Positions 8,481 to 16,558 of a stretch of DNA of 60,626 nucleotides are shown here, in pieces. Both the position numbers and the translations under genes were made by a program. The stretch comes from an uncultured Collinsella sp. GTDB taxonomy: Bacteria > Actinomycetota > Coriobacteriia > Coriobacteriales > Coriobacteriaceae. The DNA lies in contig UQJV01000007.1 in assembly GCA_900541475.1 (NCBI GenBank), positions 1 through 60,626 of the forward strand, written 5' to 3'. The first letter of the stretch is position 1. Each line of letters starts with the position of its first letter. The notes under the pieces were generated by a model. That model had not been told where the DNA came from. It worked only from the letters and a program-made list of their open reading frames with translations, and did not search any database.

Positions 8481-8769
8481 CATGGACCGCCTTATTCTTT
8501 AAATGCGCCGCCCCTCTAGATGCCTTCTCAGTCCTGTCGACTCAATATTTTGGGTCAGATGGCCGGAAATCTGTTTCGGAGATGTGCTTTGTTGGGAGAG
8601 CCTCCGATGGATTGATGGGGCCAAGTGCTTCTGACCAAAGCGTTTATCTCGGCAATTTCCAGGGACAGTTTACTTCTATCCTTTCGCCGGCTGGCTCCCA
8701 AATAACAAAGTTAAAGTGCTTGCGTACAGGTACATAAAGCGATATCCTAAAAGAAAAATGTGGAGGTTC
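8481..8769. other. AT-richer non-coding stretch
   Basis: No convincing gene. Base composition falls here and stays low until about 9600. The right end holds the promoter at 8720-8748. Confidence 0.5.
8720..8748 (+). promoter_or_regulatory. Probable promoter of the small-peptide cassette
   Basis: TTGCGT (8720-8725), 17-base spacer, TATCCT (8743-8748), about 20 bases before the peptide start. Confidence 0.45.
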
Positions 8770-8826
8770 ATGATGCTATCAAGATTCGGAACCATATTTG
8801 GCAATAAGCGTCTTAGATATGCTTAG
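8770..8826 (+). CDS. 18-aa basic peptide
   Basis: MMLSRFGTIFGNKRLRYA, preceded by TGGAGG five bases before the ATG, one of the strongest ribosome sites in the window, and by a promoter-like sequence. The peptide is amphipathic at the start and basic at the end (K, R, R). It lies 35 bases before the secreted DUF5626-like gene. It could be a signalling or membrane-active peptide, or a leader peptide. No family recognised. Confidence 0.4.
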   Translation: MMLSRFGTIFGNKRLRYA

Positions 8827-8861
8827 TTGATGGAGCTGAATTTATTTTAGGTGCGAGCATT

Positions 8862-9377
8862 ATGAACAAGCGCCTATCTTTACCTGTTGCATTACTACTG
8901 TTAGTGGCTGCCCTATCGCTGTTTACGCCCTCAATAGGGTTTGCGGATGATTTCCTGACTAATGACAATAGCGAATATCCAGTGAGTGTTTCATTTCAAC
9001 TGAAAGATCGTGCGAGTCAGGAATATACCGTTATTTTGCCGGATGGAACTGAAGGCAAAATTGGAATTGAATATATTCCGACTATTGAGCCGTGTAACGC
9101 GTGGGATTCTTATTATCAAAACGCCTCTGGCACATGGAGGGTTTACTATAACTCGGTGATATTTCAGGAGTTCTACATTAAAATCGGCAATCATAAGATA
9201 ACGAGTGCATGGGGTTCGAATTATTCTGTTCCCCTGGGAACGGCATCTGATTCCTTTACCTGGAATAGTACACGAGCGCTACAGCGCGTGAATGTGTCTA
9301 TACCAGGCTTGTATACTGGAAATGTGTTCTTGGGCGCGGAAATGCGGGGAACGACTCTGCACACCTATGCATACTAG
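8862..9377 (+). CDS. Secreted DUF5626-like protein
   Basis: 171 aa with a clear signal peptide: KR at the N-terminus, a hydrophobic stretch LPVALLLLVAALSLF, and a likely cut after GFA near residue 28. The mature part is beta-rich with GTWRVYYN and FYIKIGNHKITSAW, which resemble the conserved stretches of DUF5626 secreted proteins (recalled). Codon use is AT-rich, unlike the neighbours, suggesting transfer. It sits between an 18-aa peptide and a 32-aa membrane peptide. Function unknown. Confidence 0.65.
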   Translation: MNKRLSLPVALLLLVAALSLFTPSIGFADDFLTNDNSEYPVSVSFQLKDRASQEYTVILPDGTEGKIGIEYIPTIEPCNAWDSYYQNASGTWRVYYNSVIFQEFYIKIGNHKITSAWGSNYSVPLGTASDSFTWNSTRALQRVNVSIPGLYTGNVFLGAEMRGTTLHTYAY

Positions 9378-9389
9378 GGCGGTGGTTTT

Positions 9390-9488
9390 GTGCGCGGTCC
9401 CGAAATCGTCTTACTTGCGATACTAATTGCGCTTATCGTGCTCGGATTTAGGCTGGTACGTTGGATTGTGCGAAAAGCAAAGCGTTAA
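9390..9488 (+). CDS. 32-aa single-span membrane peptide
   Basis: GTG start at 9390 with AGGGCGG about 8 bases upstream. The product has a hydrophobic core EIVLLAILIALIVLGF (residues 5-20) and a strongly basic tail ending RKAKR. It begins 12 bases after the DUF5626-like stop. This is a typical small transmembrane protein layout; too short for a family call. Confidence 0.4.
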   Translation: MRGPEIVLLAILIALIVLGFRLVRWIVRKAKR

Positions 9489-9516
9489 TTAGCCTGGACA
9501 GATATCATTTTTATTC

Positions 9517-9580
9517 GAAGAGCAAGCTGGATACTCTCAAATCTCTCATGTGATTATGTGCTGTGTCTGGCTTGCTCTTC
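9517..9580. repeat. 11-bp perfect inverted repeat
   Basis: GAAGAGCAAGC (9517-9527) and GCTTGCTCTTC (9570-9580) with a 42-base spacer, at the right edge of the AT-rich cassette and before a convergent gene. May mark an element boundary or form a weak terminator. Confidence 0.4.
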
Positions 9581-9609
9581 AGTTATGGCTCGAAATGAGA
9601 ACTAAGTCT

Positions 9610-10047
9610 TTAAAGCCGCGTTTTTATGGCGGCGGCTTCGGCGAGTTTGTCTACTGCTGTGGCATCGGATTGATTGAGGGCAGCGAGGCTGCGGTAGAGC
9701 CATTCGTTGACCTGGGTGTTCTTGACACCAGCGGTTTTGGTGAGGTTGGCTATAGCGCTGATTTCGGCAAAGAGTTCGGCCTTTGCACCCGTGAGCTCAC
9801 CAAGCTCGATGTCATGATGTGCGGTGACGCCGCGGTTTTCGCTTACGTGGTCGATGAAGCCGCGGACGGTTTCAACGTGCTCGGCGAGTGTGGCCTCATC
9901 GGCGCCGTCGGTGAGCGCGTTGAGGGCACCCGTGACCACGAGGGCGGGATGTCCGCAGGGGACAAAGCCCTCGATGACATCCATAGCTTCGGTAATGGTT
10001 GAGCCCAGGCCCACGAGGGCATTGACGAGTTGCTGCTTGGTATCCAT
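9610..10047 (-). CDS. Hypothetical protein, helical
   Basis: 145 aa; ATG with AAAGGACCGTT upstream. Mostly helical, rich in Ala, Leu, Thr and Glu, with a central acidic stretch and no membrane segment or signal peptide. I do not recognise the family. It stands alone, convergent with the AT-rich cassette and divergent from the tmRNA gene. Confidence 0.6.
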   Translation of the reverse strand: MDTKQQLVNALVGLGSTITEAMDVIEGFVPCGHPALVVTGALNALTDGADEATLAEHVETVRGFIDHVSENRGVTAHHDIELGELTGAKAELFAEISAIANLTKTAGVKNTQVNEWLYRSLAALNQSDATAVDKLAEAAAIKTRL

Positions 10048-10284
10048 AACGGTCCTTTCGACGGGTCAATTGTGCTTGGCGAAAATATACGTGACGCGAT
10101 CGGTAGCAAAAGTGCGAAGTACAGCGCACATTGGGGTCTTCACAGCTCGTGCATAGAACAGCTGTGTTCCTTGAGAACGTGGTAACATAGCACTTCACAA
10201 GCGGGGCTCGCCCCGTATGTTCCTTGAAAAGTCGACGGCTGTTGGGTGCTCGTGCCCAATGCCATCCAGACTTTCCCGACATTC

Positions 10285-10648
10285 GGGGGCGACTGGTTTC
10301 GACACGATAGCTCTGAGAGAGGAAGCAAGCCGAGGTCTCCTCGCCTCGTTAAACAGGGGTACCGTCAAATTGAATTGACAACAACTCTTCTTTTGAGCCT
10401 ATGGCTCTCGCTGCTTAGTTTATAGCGGCGCGTCAACCCGGTGATTTCCCCGACACCGGCGCGACGTCATGTTAGGGGAATGCTCCTGCGCACGTAATCG
10501 GTATGGCGCAGGCTAAGACCGAACCGGTTAGGACGCCGCGAGCGTGTCGCTGCGCGCAAAGCGTCCGAGGCAAAACCAGCGACTGAGCTTGGAGATGCCA
10601 ATCAGGGGGCTTTCGTGGACCGGAGTTCGATTCTCCGCGCCTCCACCA
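10285..10648 (+). ncRNA. ssrA: Transfer-messenger RNA
   Basis: 364 bases. The 5' end GGGGGCG pairs with CGCCTCC before the encoded ACCA at 10645-10648, making the tRNA-like acceptor stem. The 3' T-arm carries GTTCGATTC. The tag reading frame ends GCT CTC GCT GCT TAG at 10416-10418 and reads DNNSSFEPMALAA when the resume codon is GAC at 10377; the exact resume codon is inferred. tmRNA with SmpB rescues stalled ribosomes and tags proteins for proteolysis through the C-terminal ALAA. Confidence 0.95.
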
Positions 10649-10656
10649 TAAGTAAC

Positions 10657-10690
10657 AGGCAGGTAGAGAAGTGTCTCTACCTGCCTTTTT
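10657..10690 (+). terminator. tmRNA terminator
   Basis: AGGCAGGTAGAGA (10657-10669), loop AGTG, TCTCTACCTGCCT, then TTTTT. A 13-bp perfect stem. Confidence 0.9.
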
Positions 10691-10704
10691 ATTACATATG
10701 GATA

Positions 10705-10960
10705 CCGCGGAGAATCGAACTCTATGCAGGGCGCGGGCGTTAAGCAAACGCGAAGCGTTTGTAGCCCGCGGGCGAGGGCGGCGGCAGCCGGCCGAAGCCG
10801 GCGCGGATTTGCGAAGCAAATACGCGGATTCTCCGCGCAAACTATCAGCCCAATATGGATGCGATGTTATCGAATCTCAGCCGGCCATGCGCCGCATCAA
10901 CGGAACCCCAAACCCGCGGAGAATCGAACTCTGTGCAGGGCGCGGGCGTTAAGCAAACGC
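10705..10960. repeat. 47-bp direct repeats carrying a reversed tmRNA T-arm
   Basis: 10705-10751 and 10914-10960 are identical at 46 of 47 positions. Each contains CGCGGAGAATCGAACTC, the exact reverse complement of the tmRNA T-arm and acceptor start at 10623-10639. Copy 1, read on the minus strand, ends in TATCCA, like a tRNA-type 3' end. These may be remnants of attachment sites or of a degraded tRNA-like gene. The segment between them shows no gene. Confidence 0.6.
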
Positions 10961-10976
10961 TACGGCAACGTAGGGT

Positions 10977-11115
10977 GGGACGCGCTTTCCCAACGGCGGC
11001 CCAGGCGGAAAATCCATCCCGGAATCCGCGCTCAGAACGGGACACGCTTTCCCAACGGCGGTCCAAGCGGAAAGTTCATCCCGGAATCCCGCCTCAAACT
11101 GGGATGTGCTTTCCG
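10977..11115. repeat. 62-bp tandem repeat, 2.2 copies
   Basis: Unit 1 10977-11038, unit 2 11039-11100, partial unit 3 11101-11115. Units begin GGGAC(G/A)CGCTTTCCCAACG and share GCGGAAA and CATCCCGGAATC. Non-coding, just upstream of the patatin gene. Confidence 0.7.
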
Positions 11116-11201
11116 CTCCATCTCCTCAACTCCAAAACCTGCGCGCCCTCCATTCCAAAACTGGGTAGAAGAAAGCCAAAACGCAATCGCAGGAGGTCAA
11201 C

Positions 11202-12080
11202 ATGACTGCAGAAGATAAGGCAAAGAACGCCGGCAAGGTTGCGCTCGTTTTGGAGGGCGGCAGCTTCCGCGGGCAATTTACCGCAGGCGTACTCGACGTT
11301 CTCATGGAGGCCGGCGTCGAGATTCCGGCGGTATATGGCGTATCGGCCGGCGCCCTCAACGGCGTGAACTACAAGTCGCACCAGATCGGCCGTGCCAACC
11401 GCATCAACCTGGCTTTCTGCAACGACAACCGCTTCATGGGCGCCGCATCGTTTGCGTCCACGGGCTCCATCGTGGGTTACGACTTTATCTTCAACGATGT
11501 CCAGGACCGCCTGGACCCCTTTGACAACGAGACGTTCGACGCGAGCCCCATCGAGATGTACGCCGTCGCGACGGACATGCTCTTTGGAACCGCCGCGTAC
11601 CTCCCGGTCAAAAGCGCCGTGCTCGATCTCGACGCCGTGCGCGCCTCGACGTCGCTGCCGCTGGTGACGCCGCCGGTCGAGATCGATGGGCACAAATACG
11701 TCGACGGCGGCGTAGCCGATTCGGTCCCTATCGAGCACGTACTGAAGGAGGCGGGCTTCGACCGCGCGGTTGTCATTGTCACGCAGGACCGCTCGTACGA
11801 AAAAAAGCCCTACGAGTTTATGCCCGCTGCACGCGCCCGCTATGCCGACTACCCCTACCTGCTCGAGGCCATCGAGACGCGCCACGACCGCTATAACATC
11901 CAGCGCATGCATCTGTGGAAGTATGAGCGCGAGGGCCGCGCGCTGGTCGTTGCTCCGCAAAAGCCGGTCGAGGTCGGTCACGTTGAGCATGATCCGGCAA
12001 AGCTCCTCGACCTGTATATTCAGGGCCGCCAGGAGGCAAAGCGCCTACTGAGTGATATCGAGACATTTGTCGAGCGCTAG
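11202..12080 (+). CDS. Patatin-like phospholipase
   Basis: 292 aa. Patatin features in order: glycine-rich oxyanion loop LEGGSFRGQFTAGVL (~18-32), nucleophile elbow GVSAG (~47-51), and the catalytic Asp in YVDGGVADSVP (~167-177). ATG follows an AGGAGG ribosome site. No signal peptide, so it acts in the cytoplasm or at the inner membrane face, hydrolysing acyl esters of lipids. Single gene between the repeat region and rplM; the substrate cannot be assigned. Confidence 0.88.
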   Translation: MTAEDKAKNAGKVALVLEGGSFRGQFTAGVLDVLMEAGVEIPAVYGVSAGALNGVNYKSHQIGRANRINLAFCNDNRFMGAASFASTGSIVGYDFIFNDVQDRLDPFDNETFDASPIEMYAVATDMLFGTAAYLPVKSAVLDLDAVRASTSLPLVTPPVEIDGHKYVDGGVADSVPIEHVLKEAGFDRAVVIVTQDRSYEKKPYEFMPAARARYADYPYLLEAIETRHDRYNIQRMHLWKYEREGRALVVAPQKPVEVGHVEHDPAKLLDLYIQGRQEAKRLLSDIETFVER

Positions 12081-12143
12081 TGTCGCGACGTCATGACCCA
12101 TGGATGACATGTGCAGAAACTCTGGTCAGAGCCAAAATACCTG

Positions 12144-12171
12144 TTGACTCGGGCGGCGAGCGGGGTAATAT
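12144..12171 (+). promoter_or_regulatory. Promoter of rplM-rpsI
   Basis: TTGACT (12144-12149), 16-base spacer, TAATAT (12166-12171). About 66 bases of leader follow to the GTG start of rplM. Confidence 0.7.
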
Positions 12172-12237
12172 GGACGGGTTACTTGCAGAGCCCCGTGAAT
12201 CTCTGTAACAACACGTACTGTACATGGAGGAGTCTAA

Positions 12238-12681
12238 GTGATTTCGAAATCGACTCACTACGCCAAGCAGGGCGAGGTCCAGCGCAACTGGGTTCTCGTC
12301 GACGCCGATGGTGCTGTCCTGGGCCGTCTTGCCACCCAGATCGCAATGATCCTGCGCGGTAAGAACAAGCCCCAGTTCACGCCCAACAGCGACTGCGGCG
12401 ACTTCGTTGTCGTCATCAACGCCGATAAGGTCCAGCTTACCGGTAACAAGGCCGACACGAAGACCTATTATCGCCACAGCGGCTACAACGGCGGCCTCAA
12501 GGCTGAGAGCTTCCGCCAGGCTATGGAGAAGCACCCGGAGAAGGTCATCGAGCGCGCCGTTCGCGGTATGCTGCCCAAGACCACCCTCGGCCGTGCCCAG
12601 ATGACCAAGCTTAAGGTCTACGCTGGTGCCGAGCATCCGCACGCTGCCCAGAACCCCACGAAGATTGAGCTGGAGGCTTAA
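12238..12681 (+). CDS. rplM: 50S ribosomal protein L13
   Basis: 147 aa with the L13 core: NWVLVDADGAVLGRLATQIA near residue 18 and the VRGMLPKTTLGR motif (~108-119), which is characteristic. GTG start at 12238 after GGAGG. An early assembly protein of the large subunit that binds 23S rRNA. Two bases separate its stop from the rpsI start, the usual rplM-rpsI pair. Confidence 0.97.
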   Translation: MISKSTHYAKQGEVQRNWVLVDADGAVLGRLATQIAMILRGKNKPQFTPNSDCGDFVVVINADKVQLTGNKADTKTYYRHSGYNGGLKAESFRQAMEKHPEKVIERAVRGMLPKTTLGRAQMTKLKVYAGAEHPHAAQNPTKIELEA

Positions 12682-12683
12682 AG

Positions 12684-13079
<396 letters not shown>

Positions 13080-13109
13080 GGTTTTATCTCCTTACGAGAT
13101 ACAATGTAC

Positions 13110-13155
13110 AAGCGGGGCCTGCCGATTCCTCGGCGGGTCCCGCTTTTCTTTTTCG
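13110..13155 (+). terminator. Rho-independent terminator of rplM-rpsI
   Basis: AAGCGGGGCCTGCCG pairs with CGGCGGGTCCCGCTT (two wobble-type changes) and runs into TTTTCTTTTT. Confidence 0.9.
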
Positions 13156-13202
13156 ACTAGGGTGGGCGGTTGCATATCGCCTGCTAGGGAAGGAGCGATC
13201 CT

Positions 13203-14540
13203 ATGCCCCAGAACATCTTCGGTACCGACGGCGTCCGTGGCGTCGCCAATGCCGACCTCTCGTGTGACCTCGCGTTTCGCCTGGGCCGCGCGGCGACCAA
13301 GTTCCTTGGTCCGGATATCTGTGTCGGCCGCGACACGCGTCTTTCGGGCACCATGCTCGAGAGCGCTCTGACCGCCGGCATCATGGCCGAGGGCGGCCGT
13401 CCGCACTGCTGCGGCGTCATCCCCACGCCTGCCGTGGCGCTGCTCACCGTCCAGAATGAGCTCGACGGCGGCATCGTCATCTCTGCTTCGCATAATCCGC
13501 CGGAGTTCAACGGCATCAAGTTCTTTAGCCGCAAGGGCATGAAGCTTCCCGATGCGGTCGAGGAAGAGATCAGCGCCTGGGTCATGTCCGAGGAAGCCAT
13601 GGCTGCCGACACGCTGCCGACCGGTGCCGGCGTGGGCCACATCATCAAGATGAAGGACGCTCGCAAGGCATACGTCGACCACGCCATCGATACGCTTGAT
13701 GGCCTGAGGCTCGATGGCCTGGTCGTTGCCGTCGACTGCGGTCACGGTGCTTCCTGCCAGACCACGCCCGCTGCGCTGCAGCGCCTGGGCGCCACGGTCC
13801 ATGCCATCAACACCGATTACTGCGGCACCGACATTAACGTTGAGTGCGGCTCCACTCACCTTGAGCCCCTGCGCGAGCTCGTGCTGCGCACCCACGCCGA
13901 TATCGGCCTGGCCCACGACGGCGACGCCGACCGCGTGCTGTTCGTCGACGGCGAGGGCAATGAGATCGACGGTGACTACATCCTGGCTATCTGCGGTTCT
14001 GACCTCGCCGCCCGCGGCAAGCTCGCCAACTCCGAGATCGTCTCGACCGTCATGTGCAACCTTGGCTTCTCCATCGCTATGAAGGAGCAGGGCTTCGAGA
14101 TGGTTCAGACCGCCGTGGGTGACCGCTACGTTTTGGAGCGCATGCTCGCGGATGGCGCCGTCATCGGCGGCGAACAGTCCGGCCACATCATCTTCCTGGA
14201 GCACAACACCACCGGTGACGGCCTGGTGACGGCTCTGCAGCTGCTGGCCGTGCTCAAGCGCACCGGTCGTACCCTCACCGATCTTGCCGGCATCATGAAG
14301 AAGTACCCGCAGGTACTCGTCAACGTGCATTCCGACAACAAGGCCGGCCTGGACGATTGCCAGCCCATTTGGGACGCCGTCGCTGCCGCCGAGAAGGAGC
14401 TTGACGGCCGCGGCTGCATTCTGGTGCGCCCGAGCGGTACCGAGCCGCTGGTCCGTGTTATGGCCGAGGCGGAGACGCACGAGCTCACTCAGCGTGTTGT
14501 CGACGACATCGTCGAGGTTGTCAAGCGCGAACTTCCCTAA
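13203..14540 (+). CDS. glmM: Phosphoglucosamine mutase
   Basis: 445 aa. FGTDGVRGVAN at the N-terminus, catalytic phospho-serine in ISASHNPPEF (~96-105), metal loop DGDADR (~239-244) and the C-terminal RPSGTEPLVRVM phosphate loop. Converts glucosamine-6-phosphate to glucosamine-1-phosphate for UDP-GlcNAc and so for peptidoglycan. ATG 13203 has AAGGAGCGATCCT upstream. It is followed by EIIA-Glc and nagB, which places amino-sugar use and synthesis together. Confidence 0.96.
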   Translation: MPQNIFGTDGVRGVANADLSCDLAFRLGRAATKFLGPDICVGRDTRLSGTMLESALTAGIMAEGGRPHCCGVIPTPAVALLTVQNELDGGIVISASHNPPEFNGIKFFSRKGMKLPDAVEEEISAWVMSEEAMAADTLPTGAGVGHIIKMKDARKAYVDHAIDTLDGLRLDGLVVAVDCGHGASCQTTPAALQRLGATVHAINTDYCGTDINVECGSTHLEPLRELVLRTHADIGLAHDGDADRVLFVDGEGNEIDGDYILAICGSDLAARGKLANSEIVSTVMCNLGFSIAMKEQGFEMVQTAVGDRYVLERMLADGAVIGGEQSGHIIFLEHNTTGDGLVTALQLLAVLKRTGRTLTDLAGIMKKYPQVLVNVHSDNKAGLDDCQPIWDAVAAAEKELDGRGCILVRPSGTEPLVRVMAEAETHELTQRVVDDIVEVVKRELP

Positions 14541-14611
14541 TGGTCAAAAACGGGTGCCAAGTGGTAAACTGTTAAAGCTATTTTGATTGATTGGTATGTC
14601 CGAGGGGGAGC

Positions 14612-15109
14612 ATGTTCACTAAAGTCCTAAGGTCTTTTGGTATGCGTGGACGAGTTCTTACGCTGGATGCTCCCATCTCGGGCGACGTCATTCCGTTGTC
14701 CGAGGTCAATGACCAGACATTTGCCACCGGCCTTTTGGGCCAGGGCGTGGCGATTCAGCCTACCGGCACGCGTGTGATTGCGCCGGCAGACGCCAAGGTC
14801 GAGGCCATTTTTCCCACGGGTCACGCCGTTGCGCTCAACACGGTCGATGGCCTAGACGTGCTCATCCACGTTGGCTTGGACACTGTTCAGCTTGAGGGCA
14901 AGCATTTTAGCGTGCATGCACAGGTGGGCGATGTCGTCCATAAGGGTGACGTGCTCATCGAGTTCGATCGCGAGGCAATTGCTGCCGAGGGCTACGATGT
15001 GACGGTTCCCATCTTGGTGTGCAACTCCGTTGAGTTCTCGAGTATCAAGGGCTCCGTTGGTGCGCATGTCGAAGAGATGGACCAGCTCATCGTTGCTCGC
15101 GAGCGCTAG
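14612..15109 (+). CDS. crr: PTS glucose-type IIA component
   Basis: 165 aa, ATG 14612 after CGAGGGGGAG. Both conserved histidines are present: GHAVAL (~71) and the phosphorylated one in IHVGLDTVQL (~86). A stand-alone soluble EIIA that takes phosphate from HPr and passes it to an EIIB. The EIIBC at 42377 has no IIA domain of its own, so this protein may serve it (inference). The crr symbol is by similarity. Confidence 0.9.
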   Translation: MFTKVLRSFGMRGRVLTLDAPISGDVIPLSEVNDQTFATGLLGQGVAIQPTGTRVIAPADAKVEAIFPTGHAVALNTVDGLDVLIHVGLDTVQLEGKHFSVHAQVGDVVHKGDVLIEFDREAIAAEGYDVTVPILVCNSVEFSSIKGSVGAHVEEMDQLIVARER

Positions 15110-15151
15110 TAAGTGCACGTGGCCATTAGCCTACAATTCAAACACGTTTAT

Positions 15152-15181
15152 GGAGGGCGCCCTTGAAAGAGGGCGCCCTCC
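15152..15181. promoter_or_regulatory. 11-bp perfect hairpin between EIIA and nagB
   Basis: GGAGGGCGCCC (15152-15162), loop TTGAAAGA, GGGCGCCCTCC (15171-15181). There is no U-run on either side, so it is more likely an attenuating or processing stem, or a DNA operator, than a simple terminator. Confidence 0.5.
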
Positions 15182-15381
15182 GTGGCAAGATGGGATTTGT
15201 CCGAAGCTAAACGGCTTTGGGTCACCGTGGACGGGCAGGGGCCTCGACGCGGCTAGACACGAGACACATACATTACGCGACCTCGCCCTGGTGGCCGCAC
15301 ACGTTGGTTGCGGCCGACGCGGGCCGCGGGCAAGTGCTTGTAAGGGGAGCCTTGCCTCTCTTGTACGAGAAAGGACGCGTA

Positions 15382-16110
15382 ATGAAGATCATTAAAGCTA
15401 AAGACTACGAGGATATGAGCCGCAAGGCCGCCAATATCATCTCGGCGCAGGTTATCCTCAAGCCCGATTGCGTGCTGGGTCTTGCCACCGGCTCCACCCC
15501 GATCGGTGCCTACAAGCAGCTCGCTGCTTGGTACGAGAAGGGCGACGTCGACTTTGCCGAGGTCAGCACCTACAACCTGGACGAGTATCGCGGCCTTTCG
15601 CACGACGATCCCCAGAGCTATCACTACTTCATGCGTGAGAACTTCTTCGATCACATCAACATCGACCTGAACAACACGCATGTGCCCGACGGTTCCAACC
15701 CCGACGCCGCCGCTGCCTGCTCTGAGTACGATAAGGTCGTCGCTGCCGCCGGCTATCCCGATCTGCAGCTGCTCGGCATTGGCAACAACGGCCACATCGG
15801 CTTCAACGAGCCCGATGACCACTTCTCCAAGGGCACGCACTGCGTCGACCTTACCGAGAGCACCATTCAGGCCAACAGCCGCCTGTTCGACAGCATCGAC
15901 GATGTTCCCCGTCAGGCCTACACCATGGGTACTCAGACCATCATGTATGCCCGCATGATCCTGGTCGTCGCCAACGGCGAGGCCAAGGCTCAGGCCGTGC
16001 ACGATATGTGCTATGGTCCGGTTACGCCCGAGTGCCCGGCTTCGATCCTGCAGCTGCACACCAACTGCGTTGTCGTTGCCGACGAGGCCGCCCTTTCGCT
16101 CTGCGAGTAG
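15382..16110 (+). CDS. nagB: Glucosamine-6-phosphate deaminase
   Basis: 242 aa. LATGSTPIGAYKQL (~36-49), TYNLDEYRGL (~66) with the catalytic Asp, and GIGNNGHIGFNEP (~133) are family motifs. Converts glucosamine-6-phosphate to fructose-6-phosphate and ammonia. ATG 15382 after GAAAGGACGC. In-frame sequence extends upstream but has no better ribosome site. It opposes glmM/GlmS flux, so control is expected; the 270-base gap before it holds the 11-bp hairpin. Confidence 0.95.
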   Translation: MKIIKAKDYEDMSRKAANIISAQVILKPDCVLGLATGSTPIGAYKQLAAWYEKGDVDFAEVSTYNLDEYRGLSHDDPQSYHYFMRENFFDHINIDLNNTHVPDGSNPDAAAACSEYDKVVAAAGYPDLQLLGIGNNGHIGFNEPDDHFSKGTHCVDLTESTIQANSRLFDSIDDVPRQAYTMGTQTIMYARMILVVANGEAKAQAVHDMCYGPVTPECPASILQLHTNCVVVADEAALSLCE

Positions 16111-16144
16111 CGCGAATCCTGCACCTCGACATAGCCTTGCCTAA

Positions 16145-16170
16145 GGCCTCCGCTTTGCGGGGGCCTTTTT
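16145..16170 (+). terminator. nagB terminator
   Basis: GGCCTCCGC, loop TTT, GCGGGGGCC, then TTTTT. Confidence 0.88.
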
Positions 16171-16558
16171 GCTATCCCTTTCTGTCCACTTGACCAAAAT
16201 CTTGCCGCAAGCTTGACGAATGCCGGATGCCCAACAGCTTGATTCATTCCATATCAGATTCTATGCAAAAATGCCACTAAAAGGTCGTAGACGGTAGCGG
16301 GTGCTAGGCGAGTTGAATGACATAGCTGAACCTTGTTCATTTGCGTTACACTGCCGCTTAGATGGGACAAGCTGACAAGCTCATTTACCTGCTTAAAGAC
16401 CGATTAGTCGGGGGATTAATAACAATCGGCCCTCGCTGTACAAAAACTTGCCGCTTGCGTACCAAAAGACAACCTAAAACACAAGGTCGCTCTATTCATA
16501 GCGCGGCTTGTATGGTCTTGCGGCTACAGTGTCCATACGGTCGAGTTGAGGAGCGGGC
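16171..16558. other. Non-coding upstream region of the large regulator
   Basis: About 390 bases without a convincing gene. AT-richer than its neighbours. It must hold the promoter of the 999-aa regulator, but I see no clear -35/-10 pair or repeat. Confidence 0.5.

Noticed and set aside
8432..8737. Open frame of about 100 codons after the PIN toxin
   Set aside because: It starts inside the terminator stem, lacks a ribosome site and has no recognisable features.
10671..11205. Several overlapping open frames downstream of tmRNA
   Set aside because: They consist of the repeat units read in different frames; no ribosome sites or domains.
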